Shown: piece after piece, positions 8,179-16,857 of the stretch
Layout of the letters: every line of letters starts with the position of its first letter
Numbering within the stretch: position 1 is the first letter of the stretch
Made by a program: the position numbers and the translations under genes
From: Thiohalocapsa sp. ML1
GTDB taxonomy: Bacteria; Pseudomonadota; Gammaproteobacteria; Chromatiales; Chromatiaceae
Assembly: GCF_001469165.1 (NCBI RefSeq)
Contig: NZ_JABX01000020.1
Location: 1 to 64,000, forward strand
Reading direction: 5' to 3'
DNA length: 64,000 nucleotides
Notes under the pieces: generated by a model
Database searches by the model: none
Seen by the model: the letters and a program-made list of their open reading frames with translations, nothing else
What the model was told of the DNA's origin: nothing

Positions 8179-11100
8179 TCAGTAATACTGCCGAACATAC
8201 CCATAAGCCTTGTCGAACAGCTCCTGATCGCTGTGCAGCTTGTACTTGAACAGCGTGTTGCGGAGCGCCTTCTTCACCTCGCGCTCGCCGGCGCTGGTCT
8301 GCTGCCAGCCGGGGAAGCGGACCATGCGCACGATCTCGTCGATGTCGGCGACCACGCGCTCGACGATCACCGGCGTGTCGGGGTTGCGGACCTCCTCGAA
8401 CAGCGCGGTCAGGGCCGCCTTGCCGCGGTCCTCGTCTTCTTCCGGCGGGGTCTCCTTCTCCGCGGCGACCAGGTCGCCGGCCAGTTGCAACAGCTCCTTC
8501 AGGAACTGGACGCTGTGCATCTGGCCGGACTCGTGGCGCTCGCGCAGCCGCTCCAGCCGCTCGGACAGGGGCTTGAAGCGCGGGTTGCCGAGGTGCTTGC
8601 GCAGGCGCGCGGCGATCTTGATCTCGACCTCCTTGGTCTTATTCTGGCGGTCCGGCGCGTCCAGGATGGCCTCCACCACGTCGGCGTCGAACACCAGCTC
8701 GTCGAGATCGTCGCGGATGGTGCCGACCGTCACGTTGTCGTGGATCAGCGCCACGGTCTTGGCGCCGAGCACGTGCCAGAGCAGCGCGCCGTGGCCGGTG
8801 GAGGGCTTGAGGCTCTCGTACACCTGCGCCAGCCAGCGGTAGTCGGCCTCGAAGGGTTGCAGCAGCGGGTCCGGTGAGATCGCCTCCCAGAGCCGGCCGA
8901 GCACGCTCATATCGGCCGCGAAGGCGTCGCGGGCGCTGTTGTCCGGCAGGCAGTCCTGCGCGGCGATGAGGCCGTCGTAGCCGCTCAGGCTGCGGTCCAC
9001 CCCGGCGAAGTAGGCCAGGCACTTCTGCACCGCCCCGGGCAACAGCGCCTTCAGCGCGGCGATGTTGCTCGCCACCCGCTGCAAGCTGGCCTCGTCGAAC
9101 GCGAGCGCCTTGGCCACGTCGTCGAACACGCCGAGGTAGTCCACGATCAGGCCGTGGCTCTTGCTGGCGGTCTGGCTGCCGCTGTAGGTGCGGTTGGTGC
9201 GGGTGATGGCCTGCAGCAGGGTGTGATCGCGCAGCGGCTTGTCCAGGTACATGGCCTGGAGGATGGGCGCGTCGAAGCCGGTCAGCAGCTTGGCGGTGAC
9301 CACCAGGATCGCGAGCGGGTCGTTCGGGTCGCGGAAGCGGTCCAGCAGGGCCTCTTCGGCGTCGCGGTCGCGCTTGTACGGGGCATAGCGGGCGTCATCC
9401 TTCTCCTTGCCCTGCACCGAGATGACGACGTCGGTCTCGATGCCGTCCGGCAGCAGCCGGTCCAGCTCGGCCTTGTAGAGCAGGCAGCATTCCTGGTCGA
9501 AGGTGACCACCATCGCCTTGAAGCCGTTCGGCGCCACCTTGGCCTGAAAGTGCTTGGCGATGTCGTCGCAGATGGCGGTGATGCGCTTGGGCGCCTTCAC
9601 CAGCACGGCCATGTTGGCGGCGGTCTTGGCGAGGTTGTCGCGGTCAAGGTCGGACAGGCCGCCGGTGAGGTTGGCGTAGGCCTGGTCGACGGCGGCCTTG
9701 TCGATGCGCAGGTCCACCAGCCGCGGCTCGAAATGCAGCGGCAGCGTGGCGCCGTCGCGGATGCTGTCCTCGAAGCCGTAGTGGCTCAGATAGCCGTTGG
9801 CGTCCTCCGGCGCGCCGAAGGCATAGAAGGTGTTGCGGTCGCGCTTGTTGATGGGGGTGCCGGTGAGGCCGAACAGGAAGGCGTTCGGCAGCGCGGCGCG
9901 CATCTGCATGCCGAGGTCGCCCTCCTGCGTGCGGTGCGCCTCGTCCACCAGGGCGATGATGTTGTGGCGGTCGTTCAGCACCGGCGAGTCCAACACCGCG
10001 GCATCGTCGTCCGTCTCGGCCGGCGCGCTGTCGTCCGCGCCCGCCGCGGCCTCGGCGCCGGCCTCTGTGCCGGCAGCGGCCGCCGGCAGCGCCAGCCCGA
10101 GCCCCGCGGCCAGCGCGCTCAGCTCGGCCTGCAATGCCTCGCGCTTGCTGGCGTCGTCCACCCGCGCCGCGGCGCGCCAGGCGACGCCGAGCTCGACGCC
10201 GGCGGCATCAACCTGCCCCTGGCGATACAGCTCCGGGATCTGCCGCAGCAGCCGCGCGACGCTCTGCCGCGGCGTCTCCTCGCCGAACTTGAAGATGGTG
10301 GTGATGATGATCTTGCGCGTGTCCTGCTTGAGCAGGGTCTTCAGCGACGAGCGCTTCTCCGCCTTCACCAGGTTCGGAATGTCGGCGCCGTGGAAGGTGG
10401 CGCTGATCTGCGCATCCAGATCGATGCGGTCCACCACGATCAGCACGGTCGGGTTCTTGAGCTTCGGGTGCATGCGCAGCTTCTGCGCCGCGAACACCAT
10501 CAGCAGCGATTTGCCGGAGCCCTGGAAGTGCCAGATCAGGCCCTTCTTCGGGTAGCCCGCCACCACGCGCGCGACGATGCGGTTGGCCGCCTCGAACTGC
10601 TGGTAGCGGCACACCACCTTGAGCCGGCGCTGCTTCTTGTCGGTGGCGAACAGCGTGAAGTTGGCCAGGATGTCGAGCAGGGTCTCGGGCGCCAGCAGCC
10701 CAGACACCGCCCGTTGCAGGTCCGACAGCCCACCGGGCGCGGCGTCCTCGTTATCCCGCCAGGGACCCCACAGTTGCACCGGCATGTGGATGGAGCCGTA
10801 GCGCAGCTCCTTGCCCTCGCTGGCGACGCTGAACACGTTGCAGGCGAACAGCTCCGGCACGAAGCGCTCGTACTCCTGCACCTGGATGGCGCCGTCCACC
10901 CAGCTCACCGACGGGCGCACCGGGGTCTTGGCCTCGATCAGCACCAGCGGCAGCCCGTTGACCAGCAGCACCAGGTCCGCGCGGCGCTCCGCCGGGCCGG
11001 CGCGGAAGCTGTATTGGGTGGTGACCACGTACTGGTTGCGCGACAGGTCCTCGAAGTCCACCAAGCGCACCGTCACATGCTCGCCGTCCTTGCCGAACGG

Positions 11101-11472
11101 CATGCTGCGCTCGCCCCGCAGCCAGGCGGTGAATTCCTCGTTGGCCCTGATGAGACCAGTCCTCAGCCCGTCCGAGCGCACCGACAGCACGATGGCGCGG
11201 AGCTTGTACAGCACCTCGTCGGCTCGTTCGGGCTGCGCCGCGATGCAGGGGTTGAGCCGGATCAGCGCGTCGCGGACCAGGGGCTCGCAGAAGACCTCCT
11301 GCGGCTCGCGCGGCAGCGCCGCCGCCGGCAGGTAGGTCCAGCCGGCGCCCTTGGCGGCGATGCCGTAGCTGCCGCGCGCGTCCTGGAGGTTCAGCGGGTT
11401 GGCGCTCGCGTTGTTGCCGCAGAGCAGGTCCCGCAGGTAGGCCTCGACGGTGGTGGATTCGGTGAAGGTCAT
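8179..11472 (-). CDS. hsdR: Type I restriction enzyme R subunit
   Basis: HsdR is the translocase/nuclease subunit of a type I restriction complex. The 1,097-residue protein has the N-terminal PD-(D/E)xK nuclease (RADLVLLVNG...LVLIEAK, D166/E180/K182). The SF2 motor follows with Walker A FQGSGKS near residues 316-322, DEAH at 510-513 and GLTGTPI soon after, then a C-terminal helical region for M-subunit contact. An Ala/Asp-rich stretch at about 440-500 sits between motifs I and II and looks like a linker insertion. The ATG at 11472 lies only 35 bases from a divergent PIN gene. A different, paralogous hsdR start survives at 12501, so this intact gene probably came from another type I system. 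Confidence 0.95.
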   Translation of the reverse strand: MTFTESTTVEAYLRDLLCGNNASANPLNLQDARGSYGIAAKGAGWTYLPAAALPREPQEVFCEPLVRDALIRLNPCIAAQPERADEVLYKLRAIVLSVRSDGLRTGLIRANEEFTAWLRGERSMPFGKDGEHVTVRLVDFEDLSRNQYVVTTQYSFRAGPAERRADLVLLVNGLPLVLIEAKTPVRPSVSWVDGAIQVQEYERFVPELFACNVFSVASEGKELRYGSIHMPVQLWGPWRDNEDAAPGGLSDLQRAVSGLLAPETLLDILANFTLFATDKKQRRLKVVCRYQQFEAANRIVARVVAGYPKKGLIWHFQGSGKSLLMVFAAQKLRMHPKLKNPTVLIVVDRIDLDAQISATFHGADIPNLVKAEKRSSLKTLLKQDTRKIIITTIFKFGEETPRQSVARLLRQIPELYRQGQVDAAGVELGVAWRAAARVDDASKREALQAELSALAAGLGLALPAAAAGTEAGAEAAAGADDSAPAETDDDAAVLDSPVLNDRHNIIALVDEAHRTQEGDLGMQMRAALPNAFLFGLTGTPINKRDRNTFYAFGAPEDANGYLSHYGFEDSIRDGATLPLHFEPRLVDLRIDKAAVDQAYANLTGGLSDLDRDNLAKTAANMAVLVKAPKRITAICDDIAKHFQAKVAPNGFKAMVVTFDQECCLLYKAELDRLLPDGIETDVVISVQGKEKDDARYAPYKRDRDAEEALLDRFRDPNDPLAILVVTAKLLTGFDAPILQAMYLDKPLRDHTLLQAITRTNRTYSGSQTASKSHGLIVDYLGVFDDVAKALAFDEASLQRVASNIAALKALLPGAVQKCLAYFAGVDRSLSGYDGLIAAQDCLPDNSARDAFAADMSVLGRLWEAISPDPLLQPFEADYRWLAQVYESLKPSTGHGALLWHVLGAKTVALIHDNVTVGTIRDDLDELVFDADVVEAILDAPDRQNKTKEVEIKIAARLRKHLGNPRFKPLSERLERLRERHESGQMHSVQFLKELLQLAGDLVAAEKETPPEEDEDRGKAALTALFEEVRNPDTPVIVERVVADIDEIVRMVRFPGWQQTSAGEREVKKALRNTLFKYKLHSDQELFDKAYGYVRQYY

Positions 11473-11507
11473 CTTGACTCGCCCCCGTGCGGCATATCAT
11501 CTGCAAT

Positions 11508-11945
11508 ATGAAAAGGCTTCGCGTGGTGCTGGACACCAACGTCCTGGTGGCCGCTTCCCGCAGTAGCCGCGGGGCGTCTTTCGCGCTGCTGCGGATGCTG
11601 CGGGAAGGGCGCTTCACCGCACTCGCGTCGGTGCCGCTGCTGCTGGAGTCCGAGGCCGCGCTGAAGCGACCCGAGCACCTGGCCGTTGGCGGGCGGACGG
11701 TGGCGATGACCGATGCCTTCCTGGACGCCCTGTGTCTGTGCTGCGAGCCGGTGGATCTGTACTACCTGTGGCGCCCGCGCGCCCGCGATCCGGCGGACGA
11801 CATGGTGCTGGAGACGGCCCTGAATGGCCGCGCCGACCGGCTGGCCACGTTCAACACCGGCGACTTCACCGCGGCGGCGCGATTCGGCCTTGCGCTGGTG
11901 CACCCGCGCGAGCTGCTGCGACAACTGCAAGAGGGGCAATCCTGA
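11508..11945 (+). CDS. PIN-domain toxin (putative TA toxin, PRK-type PIN family)
   Basis: A 145-residue PIN-fold ribonuclease. LRVVLDTNVLVAA carries the first catalytic Asp, LLLESEAALKRPEH the conserved Glu, and ARDPADDMVLETAL and LATFNTGDF the last two acidic positions. All four acidic landmarks are present, so it looks active. The ATG at 11508 was preferred to upstream codons because the beta-strand begins there. It precedes its antitoxin with a one-base overlap (TGATG), a toxin-first order. The cassette points against the surrounding hsd genes. Confidence 0.88.
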   Translation: MKRLRVVLDTNVLVAASRSSRGASFALLRMLREGRFTALASVPLLLESEAALKRPEHLAVGGRTVAMTDAFLDALCLCCEPVDLYYLWRPRARDPADDMVLETALNGRADRLATFNTGDFTAAARFGLALVHPRELLRQLQEGQS

Positions 11946-12184
11946 TGGCCAATTACGCATTGCGCGTCCCCGAATCCCTGTTCGCCTACGCCCGCAAGGT
12001 GGCCGAGGAGGAGAACGTGTCCATGAACCAATTCTTCGTCACCGCCATCGCCGAGAAGGTCTCTGCGCTGAAGACGGAGGCATATTTCCGCGAGCGCCGC
12101 GAGCGCGGCGACCCGGCGGACTTCGAGGCCTGGCTCGCCGCGAGTCCGGACCGGGAGCCGGAGGCGGGGGATGAGCTGCCGTAG
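11945..12184 (+). CDS. Ribbon-helix-helix antitoxin (HicB-like/PIN partner)
   Basis: A 79-residue protein beginning MANYALRVPESLFAYARKVA, a strand-helix pattern of MetJ/Arc-type DNA-binding antitoxins. It continues with SMNQFFVTAIAEKVSAL and an acidic C-terminal toxin-binding tail (FEAWLAAS...EAGDELP). The start codon overlaps the toxin's stop by one base. Such short proteins are often labelled HicB-family antitoxin although the partner here is a PIN protein. Expected role: neutralise the upstream toxin and autoregulate. Confidence 0.8.
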   Translation: MANYALRVPESLFAYARKVAEEENVSMNQFFVTAIAEKVSALKTEAYFRERRERGDPADFEAWLAASPDREPEAGDELP

Positions 12185-12208
12185 CGCGGGACTCGTTCTT
12201 TGCAACTA

Positions 12209-12283
12209 CGAAACACGCGAAATACACGAAAAGGACCAGCCGCCCCGTCGGCGCCTTTGCTTTCGCGCCTTTCGCGTGTTTCG
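12209..12283. repeat. Inverted repeat element with 14-bp perfect arms
   Basis: CGAAACACGCGAAA at 12209-12222 is exactly complementary to TTTCGCGTGTTTCG at 12270-12283, enclosing about 47 bases. The sequence resembles the short dispersed hairpin elements common in GC-rich gammaproteobacteria. It sits between the TA cassette and the hsdR stub, at the likely recombination junction. Confidence 0.75.
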
Positions 12284-12339
12284 CAGTAGCGCTTCACTGG
12301 AAGCTCGTCGTGTCGGTTCGAGTTGCCGGCGAGCCAATG

Positions 12340-12501
12340 AAAGACCTCCTGCGGTTGGCGGCCGAGGGCCGCGCCGGGCAGAAAGTGCCAGCCGAGGCCC
12401 TGCTGGGCGAGGCCGACCGGGGCGACGGGCTGGTCGGTAATGCCGCCGGTGAGCAGATTGCGGAGGTAGGCTTCGATGGTGTTGGATTCGGTGAAGGTCA
12501 T
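12340..12501 (-). pseudogene. Truncated hsdR N-terminus (second hsdR)
   Basis: The ATG at 12501 overlaps the hsdS stop (ATGA) and opens 54 codons that begin MTFTESNTIEAYLRNLL and continue GLGWHFLPGAAL...QPQEVF. The first codons of the intact hsdR at 11472 read MTFTESTTVEAYLRDLL and later GAGWTYLPAAAL...EPQEVF. The two are clearly homologous but too different to be a recent duplicate. Similarity stops after QEVF, where the sequence passes into the inverted-repeat/TA cassette. This was presumably the original hsdR of the hsdS operon, now reduced to a stub. Confidence 0.85.
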
Positions 12502-13667
12502 GACATTGCTTCCGAAATGATGCAGCGCATAACCTCATAGCTATCCACGGATCTAGCGCGTGCGATTTCTCGTGCGCCACGGAGTTCTTTGACGACCCCA
12601 ACCACCTCTTTCTGAGTATCCTTCGGTGCTATGGGGACGGGGAGTCTAGCGATATCCTGAAGATATATTGCTGGTTGCGCGGTGCTGCGCGAGACAGACC
12701 AGCATCGCCGCTGAAATTCGCTCGATTGGAGGTAAAGGTGTAGGTAGTCTTGCTCGATAATCTGTTGATTGGCACGCAATACAGCGACCATGCGTTGAAA
12801 TGTGAACGGTGGCATTCCGGCCGGTACGCGCGCTACTTTTCCAAGCGTGGCCCCAATAACGCATAAGAGTGAATCTCCGGGGCGAATTGACCATTTCTCG
12901 TGTAGTTTGTAAAAGTGCTTCCAGGGTATTCGACGTTCGTCTGGTCCGAAATGCAGAGCGTCTTCGCTTATGTGGCTAACGCTTAACAGCATAGGTCCAT
13001 CAGGCGAACTCCCTTTTGGAGGATAGTGGTCGCCGTCTTTTAATAGTGAAAGCACGCTCCCCATAGGCTGCCACGGATAGAGCGAGGAATCAGCAAGGGA
13101 AGCGAGATAGAATCTATTATGAAGATAAGAATAAATCGCAGTGTGCGCCTTTCTTGCTGCTTCGGCATGAGATTCGTATGCGTTAAGAGCAATGGCAAGC
13201 ATCCTCGCTACACGTTCTTGCGCTTCCATTGAAGGTAGAACGAACTCGTACTCCGCAAGGCTCTTCCAGTTCGTCCGCGGCGACAGCGACCCTGCCGACG
13301 TGCCAACGGCGTAGTCGAAGAACGCATCGGTCTGGCAAATGAACGGCAGCAGCTCCGGCAGCAGCACGCCGGGGTCTTTCGGCTCGAAGACGTAGATGTC
13401 GCCTGAGCAGACGCCGCCGAAGTCGGCGACCGCGACCTTGCGCTGGTACGCGCGGCGCTTGCCGAACAGCACCTGCCCTGGCCGGAAGCGGTTGGTGAAG
13501 GTGGTCCCGTCGGCGATGTCGCCCCAGGAGCGGATGCGCAAGTCGCCGGGCTCGATGTGCTCCAGGCCCACGTAGCGGTCGAGCCCGTCGGCCAAGGGGT
13601 CTTTGCTCGTCTCCTTGTTGAGCCGCACCACATCGCCGAACTTCACCCGCCGCCACCCCGGCTTCAT
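12498..13667 (-). CDS. hsdS: Type I restriction enzyme S (specificity) subunit
   Basis: HsdS recognises the two half-sites of the target and positions the methylase and motor subunits. The 389-residue chain has a first target-recognition domain (FGDVVRLN...GLEHIEPGDLRIR), a central conserved helix (LPSMEAQERVARMLAIALNA near residue 165), a second recognition domain and a C-terminal helix (APKDTQKEVVGVVKELRG). ATG 13667 was chosen over 13676 because it forms an ATGA overlap with the PIN gene's stop. The 3' half is visibly less GC-rich than the 5' half, consistent with exchange of the second recognition domain. Confidence 0.93.
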   Translation of the reverse strand: MKPGWRRVKFGDVVRLNKETSKDPLADGLDRYVGLEHIEPGDLRIRSWGDIADGTTFTNRFRPGQVLFGKRRAYQRKVAVADFGGVCSGDIYVFEPKDPGVLLPELLPFICQTDAFFDYAVGTSAGSLSPRTNWKSLAEYEFVLPSMEAQERVARMLAIALNAYESHAEAARKAHTAIYSYLHNRFYLASLADSSLYPWQPMGSVLSLLKDGDHYPPKGSSPDGPMLLSVSHISEDALHFGPDERRIPWKHFYKLHEKWSIRPGDSLLCVIGATLGKVARVPAGMPPFTFQRMVAVLRANQQIIEQDYLHLYLQSSEFQRRCWSVSRSTAQPAIYLQDIARLPVPIAPKDTQKEVVGVVKELRGAREIARARSVDSYEVMRCIISEAMS

Positions 13668-14059
13668 GCCTTCCACACCTTGATCGCCGGCGTCTGCCCC
13701 TTCTCACGCGCCTGCTTGCAGAAGCGGTCATCAAAGGTCTGCATCTCGGCGCCGTCGCAGGCGGCGAGATGGAGCGCGTCGGCGAAGTCGGCGCCTTGCT
13801 CGTACCACGCCAGCGCACGCTCGACGACTCCATGGTCCTCGACCACAGCGTTCTCGCTTTGTCGCAGCAGGCGAAAGAAGGCCGCCATGCGCTCGCGGGG
13901 CAGCTTGTAGACCGAGCGCAGGACCCATTCGGTCTCCAGAACGACGGTTCGCGGTATTAACGCCGTGTTGTCGGCCAGCAGCCGCTGGGCGAGGGCGGCT
14001 TGCCCGGGATGGTCATCCACCAGGAGCCGCACGAGCATGTTCGTATCGAAGGCGATCAC
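13664..14059 (-). CDS. PIN-domain toxin (VapC-like) inside the hsd operon
   Basis: A 131-residue PIN protein: VIAFDTNMLVRLLVDD supplies the first Asp, VVLETEWVLRSVY the Glu, GADFADALHLAA the third acidic position and MQTFDDRF the fourth. All active-site positions of VapC-type ribonucleases are retained. Translation probably starts at GTG 14059, which overlaps the antitoxin stop (GTGA), and ends in an ATGA overlap with hsdS. It is thus locked between the antitoxin and hsdS in one coupled transcript. Confidence 0.88.
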   Translation of the reverse strand: MIAFDTNMLVRLLVDDHPGQAALAQRLLADNTALIPRTVVLETEWVLRSVYKLPRERMAAFFRLLRQSENAVVEDHGVVERALAWYEQGADFADALHLAACDGAEMQTFDDRFCKQAREKGQTPAIKVWKA

Positions 14060-14355
14060 TTGTCCTTGGGCTCCGGCTCCGGCTCTGGCGCTGACTCTGG
14101 ATCTGGCCAATCCGCGCTGTAGTCGACCGGCTTGCAGAGCTCTTCGAGGGGCACGGCCGGACCTTCGGTCTTCAGAAAACCCCGCAGGTCTTCAAGGCGC
14201 ACACCGCTCCCTGTCGTTGTCGGCCTGAGCAGGACACCCGCGCCGGTCCGCTCGATCAACAACTCGCAGCCGGCCTGGAGACGCAGCGCGGAGCGAATCC
14301 TTGACGGCAGAACGATCTCGCCAGATTCGCCGATCACGACTTTGTCAACGGACAT
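14056..14355 (-). CDS. AbrB/MazE-type antitoxin of the embedded PIN module
   Basis: A 99-residue swapped-hairpin AbrB DNA-binding protein. The opening MSVDKVVIGESGEIVLPSRI and RSALRLQAGCELLIE are the classical AbrB strand-loop-strand pattern. The C-terminal part (EELCKPVDYSADW...PEPEPEPKDK) is acidic/proline-rich and would wrap the toxin. The ATG at 14355 has an AGGAG site 17 bases after the hsdM stop. It may autoregulate, but with so little space the whole operon promoter more likely lies upstream of the first hsdM. Confidence 0.88.
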   Translation of the reverse strand: MSVDKVVIGESGEIVLPSRIRSALRLQAGCELLIERTGAGVLLRPTTTGSGVRLEDLRGFLKTEGPAVPLEELCKPVDYSADWPDPESAPEPEPEPKDK

Positions 14356-14372
14356 CGGGGTCTCCTGGTTGG

Positions 14373-15911
14373 TTATTGGTGTTTCGTCGTTGAGTCTGGC
14401 TGATCGGCGATCAGACCGTCCAGGGTTTTGACCAGCGCATCCATCTGCTGCCAAAAGGCGCGGCCGTCCTGCTCCCAGTCGTCCCAGACCTCGCGCAGGC
14501 TGCGCTGGTCGGCGGGCTTGCCGGTGTCGGCCCCTGATCGGATCAAGCTCCGCTTGACGTAGAGCGGGATGGAGAGGCTGTGCCCGTTGCCGGCGATCTG
14601 CTCAAGGCTCGCAACGCGACAGAAGCCGGGCTGGTCGGTGAAGGCGTGGTAGGCGTCCGCGATGCGCTGCTGATGCTCCGGCTTGAGAAAGCTGTAGGCG
14701 CGCTCGCGGGCGATCTCGTTCACCGCGTCGATGAAGAGCACGCGGCCCTGGCGCTCCGGCGGCTTCTGCGCGCGGCAGATGACGACGCAGGCCTCCATCG
14801 GCGAGTTGAAGAAGAGGTTCGGCCCCAGGCCCAGCACGCAGTCGAGGCGGTCGGACTCGATGAGCTTGCGGCGCATGGCCTCCTCTTCGCGGCGGAACAG
14901 CACGCCGTGGGGGAACAGGATGGCGCAGCGGCCGCTGTGCGGGTCCAGGCTTGAAAGGATGTGCTGGAAGAAGGCGTAGTCGGCGCGGCCCTGGGGCGGG
15001 GTGCCGAGGCTGTTGCGGCCCCAGGCATCGGCAGCCCAAGCGTCGCGGTTCCAGCGCTTGATGGAGTACGGCGGATTGGCCAGCACCACGTCGAAGCTAG
15101 CGAGCCGGTCCTGCGCGGTGAAGTGCGGCGCCTCCAGGGTATCGCCGCGGGCGATGTGGAAGTCCTCGACCCCGTGCAACACCAGGTTCATTCGCGCGAT
15201 GGAGGCGGTCATGTGGTTGCGCTCCTGCCCGAACAGGCCGAGCGTGCGGTGCTCGCCGCCGCGGCGCTTCACCTCCGCGAGGGCGGCGATCAACATGCCG
15301 CCGGTGCCGCAGGTGGGGTCGTAGATGCGCTCGCCGGCTTGGGGCCGGAGCATCTGCGTCATCACATGCACCACGGTGCGGTTGGTGTAGAACTCCTGCG
15401 CCGTGTGGCCGCCGTCGTCGGCGAAGCGGCCGATGAGGTACTCGTAGGCGTCGCCGAGCGTGTCCTCGGGCACGTTGGCGATGCTGAGCGTCTGCGTCGC
15501 GACGTGCTCCAGCAGGTTCTTGAGCGTGGCGTCCGGCAGCCGCTCCCGGTTGGTCCAGGGGGCGTCGCCGAAGATGCCGTCGAAGCGGCCCGGATTGGCC
15601 GCCTCGATGGCGCGCATGGCCGTCTGCAGGTGGCGGCCGATGTCCTTCGGCTGCTGCCGCACGTCGTTGAAGTGCGTCCCGGTGGGGATGACGAAGCGCT
15701 CGTCGGCCTCGGCCCGGGCCAGCTCGGCGTTGCCGTCGTAGCTCGCGAGCGCCGCCGCATAGTCCTCGTCCCAGACATCCGACAGCCGCTTGTAGAACAC
15801 CAGCGGGAAGATGAACTGCTTGTAGTCGCCGGCGTCGATCAGCCCGCGCAGGATGACGGCAGCGCCCCAGAGGTAGGATTCGAGTTGGGGGAGGGTGAGA
15901 TGGTCAGCCAT
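14373..15911 (-). CDS. hsdM: Type I restriction-modification methyltransferase subunit (first hsdM, adjacent to hsdS module)
   Basis: HsdM is the N6-adenine methyltransferase subunit. The 512-residue protein starts with the HsdM N-terminal helical domain (LTLPQLESYLWGAAVILRG), carries the SAM-binding motif DPTCGTGGM at about residues 198-206 and the catalytic NPPY at 279-282, and ends in a helical tail. The ATG at 15911 overlaps the preceding gene by eight bases. It differs substantially from the second HsdM at 16854-18401. It is therefore not a recent duplicate; the pair probably represents two different type I systems. Confidence 0.95.
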   Translation of the reverse strand: MADHLTLPQLESYLWGAAVILRGLIDAGDYKQFIFPLVFYKRLSDVWDEDYAAALASYDGNAELARAEADERFVIPTGTHFNDVRQQPKDIGRHLQTAMRAIEAANPGRFDGIFGDAPWTNRERLPDATLKNLLEHVATQTLSIANVPEDTLGDAYEYLIGRFADDGGHTAQEFYTNRTVVHVMTQMLRPQAGERIYDPTCGTGGMLIAALAEVKRRGGEHRTLGLFGQERNHMTASIARMNLVLHGVEDFHIARGDTLEAPHFTAQDRLASFDVVLANPPYSIKRWNRDAWAADAWGRNSLGTPPQGRADYAFFQHILSSLDPHSGRCAILFPHGVLFRREEEAMRRKLIESDRLDCVLGLGPNLFFNSPMEACVVICRAQKPPERQGRVLFIDAVNEIARERAYSFLKPEHQQRIADAYHAFTDQPGFCRVASLEQIAGNGHSLSIPLYVKRSLIRSGADTGKPADQRSLREVWDDWEQDGRAFWQQMDALVKTLDGLIADQPDSTTKHQ

Positions 15912-16857
15912 AGTTGGTCGGCATGCGTTCCCAGGCGTCGTCGTCCTCGTCTTGATCCCAGTCGAATTCTTCTTCGTCGTTGGTGATGCTGAATTCGACC
16001 CCAAGGTCTGTGCAGTCGGCCTCCCAGCGATCTATCCATTCTGTCAACAGTTGAATCACACCCGCAGCCGACCCGCCAAGGTCGCTGCGGAAGCCCGAGC
16101 GCTCGCACTCGTAGATCGTGCTGCAATCACTGTCTCCACCATAGGGACCGCGGATGTATCCCGCATATGACAGGCGAAAGTTCGAACCGCTGATGTACAG
16201 AGATGGACCGCTCCAACTGCCCTCTTCATCAAGGACGGACTTCAGCAGGACATCGATCTCGATACCATCCGTGACCATCGGGAGGCGGGATAGGGCATAC
16301 TGTAGTTTTGCGATATCGCTAATCGTCTGCGGATCGATTCCTGGCCGCTTCAGTAACTTGGAGCAAGAAGCTGCGAGGCGGTCTATAACGGGCATGTACT
16401 CGATCGCGATCGGAAAGTACTGATCGTCCCATTCGTCGTCGTCCTCGTCCTCGTCCTCTTCTCCGAGCTCGTAATCGACGTCATCAAAGCAATGGTCTCT
16501 TGCCGGTAGACCTTGAGACTTCGATAAGTGAATCTCTTTGACAACGAATGGCACAAAATCGCCATGAGGTTCCGTTAGAACAGCGGTCACATCGAAGCTT
16601 AAGGGCATTGACAGCCAAGCGTCCTCTCCAGAGACAAACAATTTCGCGCCGGCGACCGCTTCCAGTGCTAACAGTAGCGATTCTTGCCTTATGACAAAGA
16701 AGCAGGACTCGGGACCATCTTCGGTCTGACGGGCGATGCTGGCAAACACTAAGCCATCGTCGTCGCGCTTGAAGAGATTCAGCGGCAGGTCGTAAAAGAA
16801 CTGTTGCACATTGGAACGCGCGCCCTGCCCCCAGAGCTTCATGCCGTAGTCATTCAT
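15904..16857 (-). CDS. Uncharacterised acidic protein between two hsdM genes
   Basis: A 317-residue cytoplasmic-looking protein with no signal peptide or membrane helix. Two strongly acidic patches stand out, about residues 132-145 (LGEEDEDEDDDEWDD) and 294-310 (DEEEFDWDQDEDDDAWE). The remainder is globular with beta-rich patches (SLYISGSNFRLSYAGYIRGP). I recognise no family. Its ATG overlaps the stop of the upstream hsdM by four bases (ATGA) and its own stop overlaps the downstream hsdM by eight, so it is translated as part of the hsd operon. Codon use is visibly more A/T-rich than that of the flanking hsdM genes. A DNA-mimic or an assembly/regulatory role is possible but speculative. Confidence 0.85.
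   Translation of the reverse strand: MNDYGMKLWGQGARSNVQQFFYDLPLNLFKRDDDGLVFASIARQTEDGPESCFFVIRQESLLLALEAVAGAKLFVSGEDAWLSMPLSFDVTAVLTEPHGDFVPFVVKEIHLSKSQGLPARDHCFDDVDYELGEEDEDEDDDEWDDQYFPIAIEYMPVIDRLAASCSKLLKRPGIDPQTISDIAKLQYALSRLPMVTDGIEIDVLLKSVLDEEGSWSGPSLYISGSNFRLSYAGYIRGPYGGDSDCSTIYECERSGFRSDLGGSAAGVIQLLTEWIDRWEADCTDLGVEFSITNDEEEFDWDQDEDDDAWERMPTNYG

Noticed and set aside
9154..11511. 785-codon plus-strand open frame opposite hsdR
   Set aside because: It is an antisense artefact of GC-rich codons; residues are low-complexity Arg/Gly/Val/His-rich and hsdR on the other strand has full motif support.
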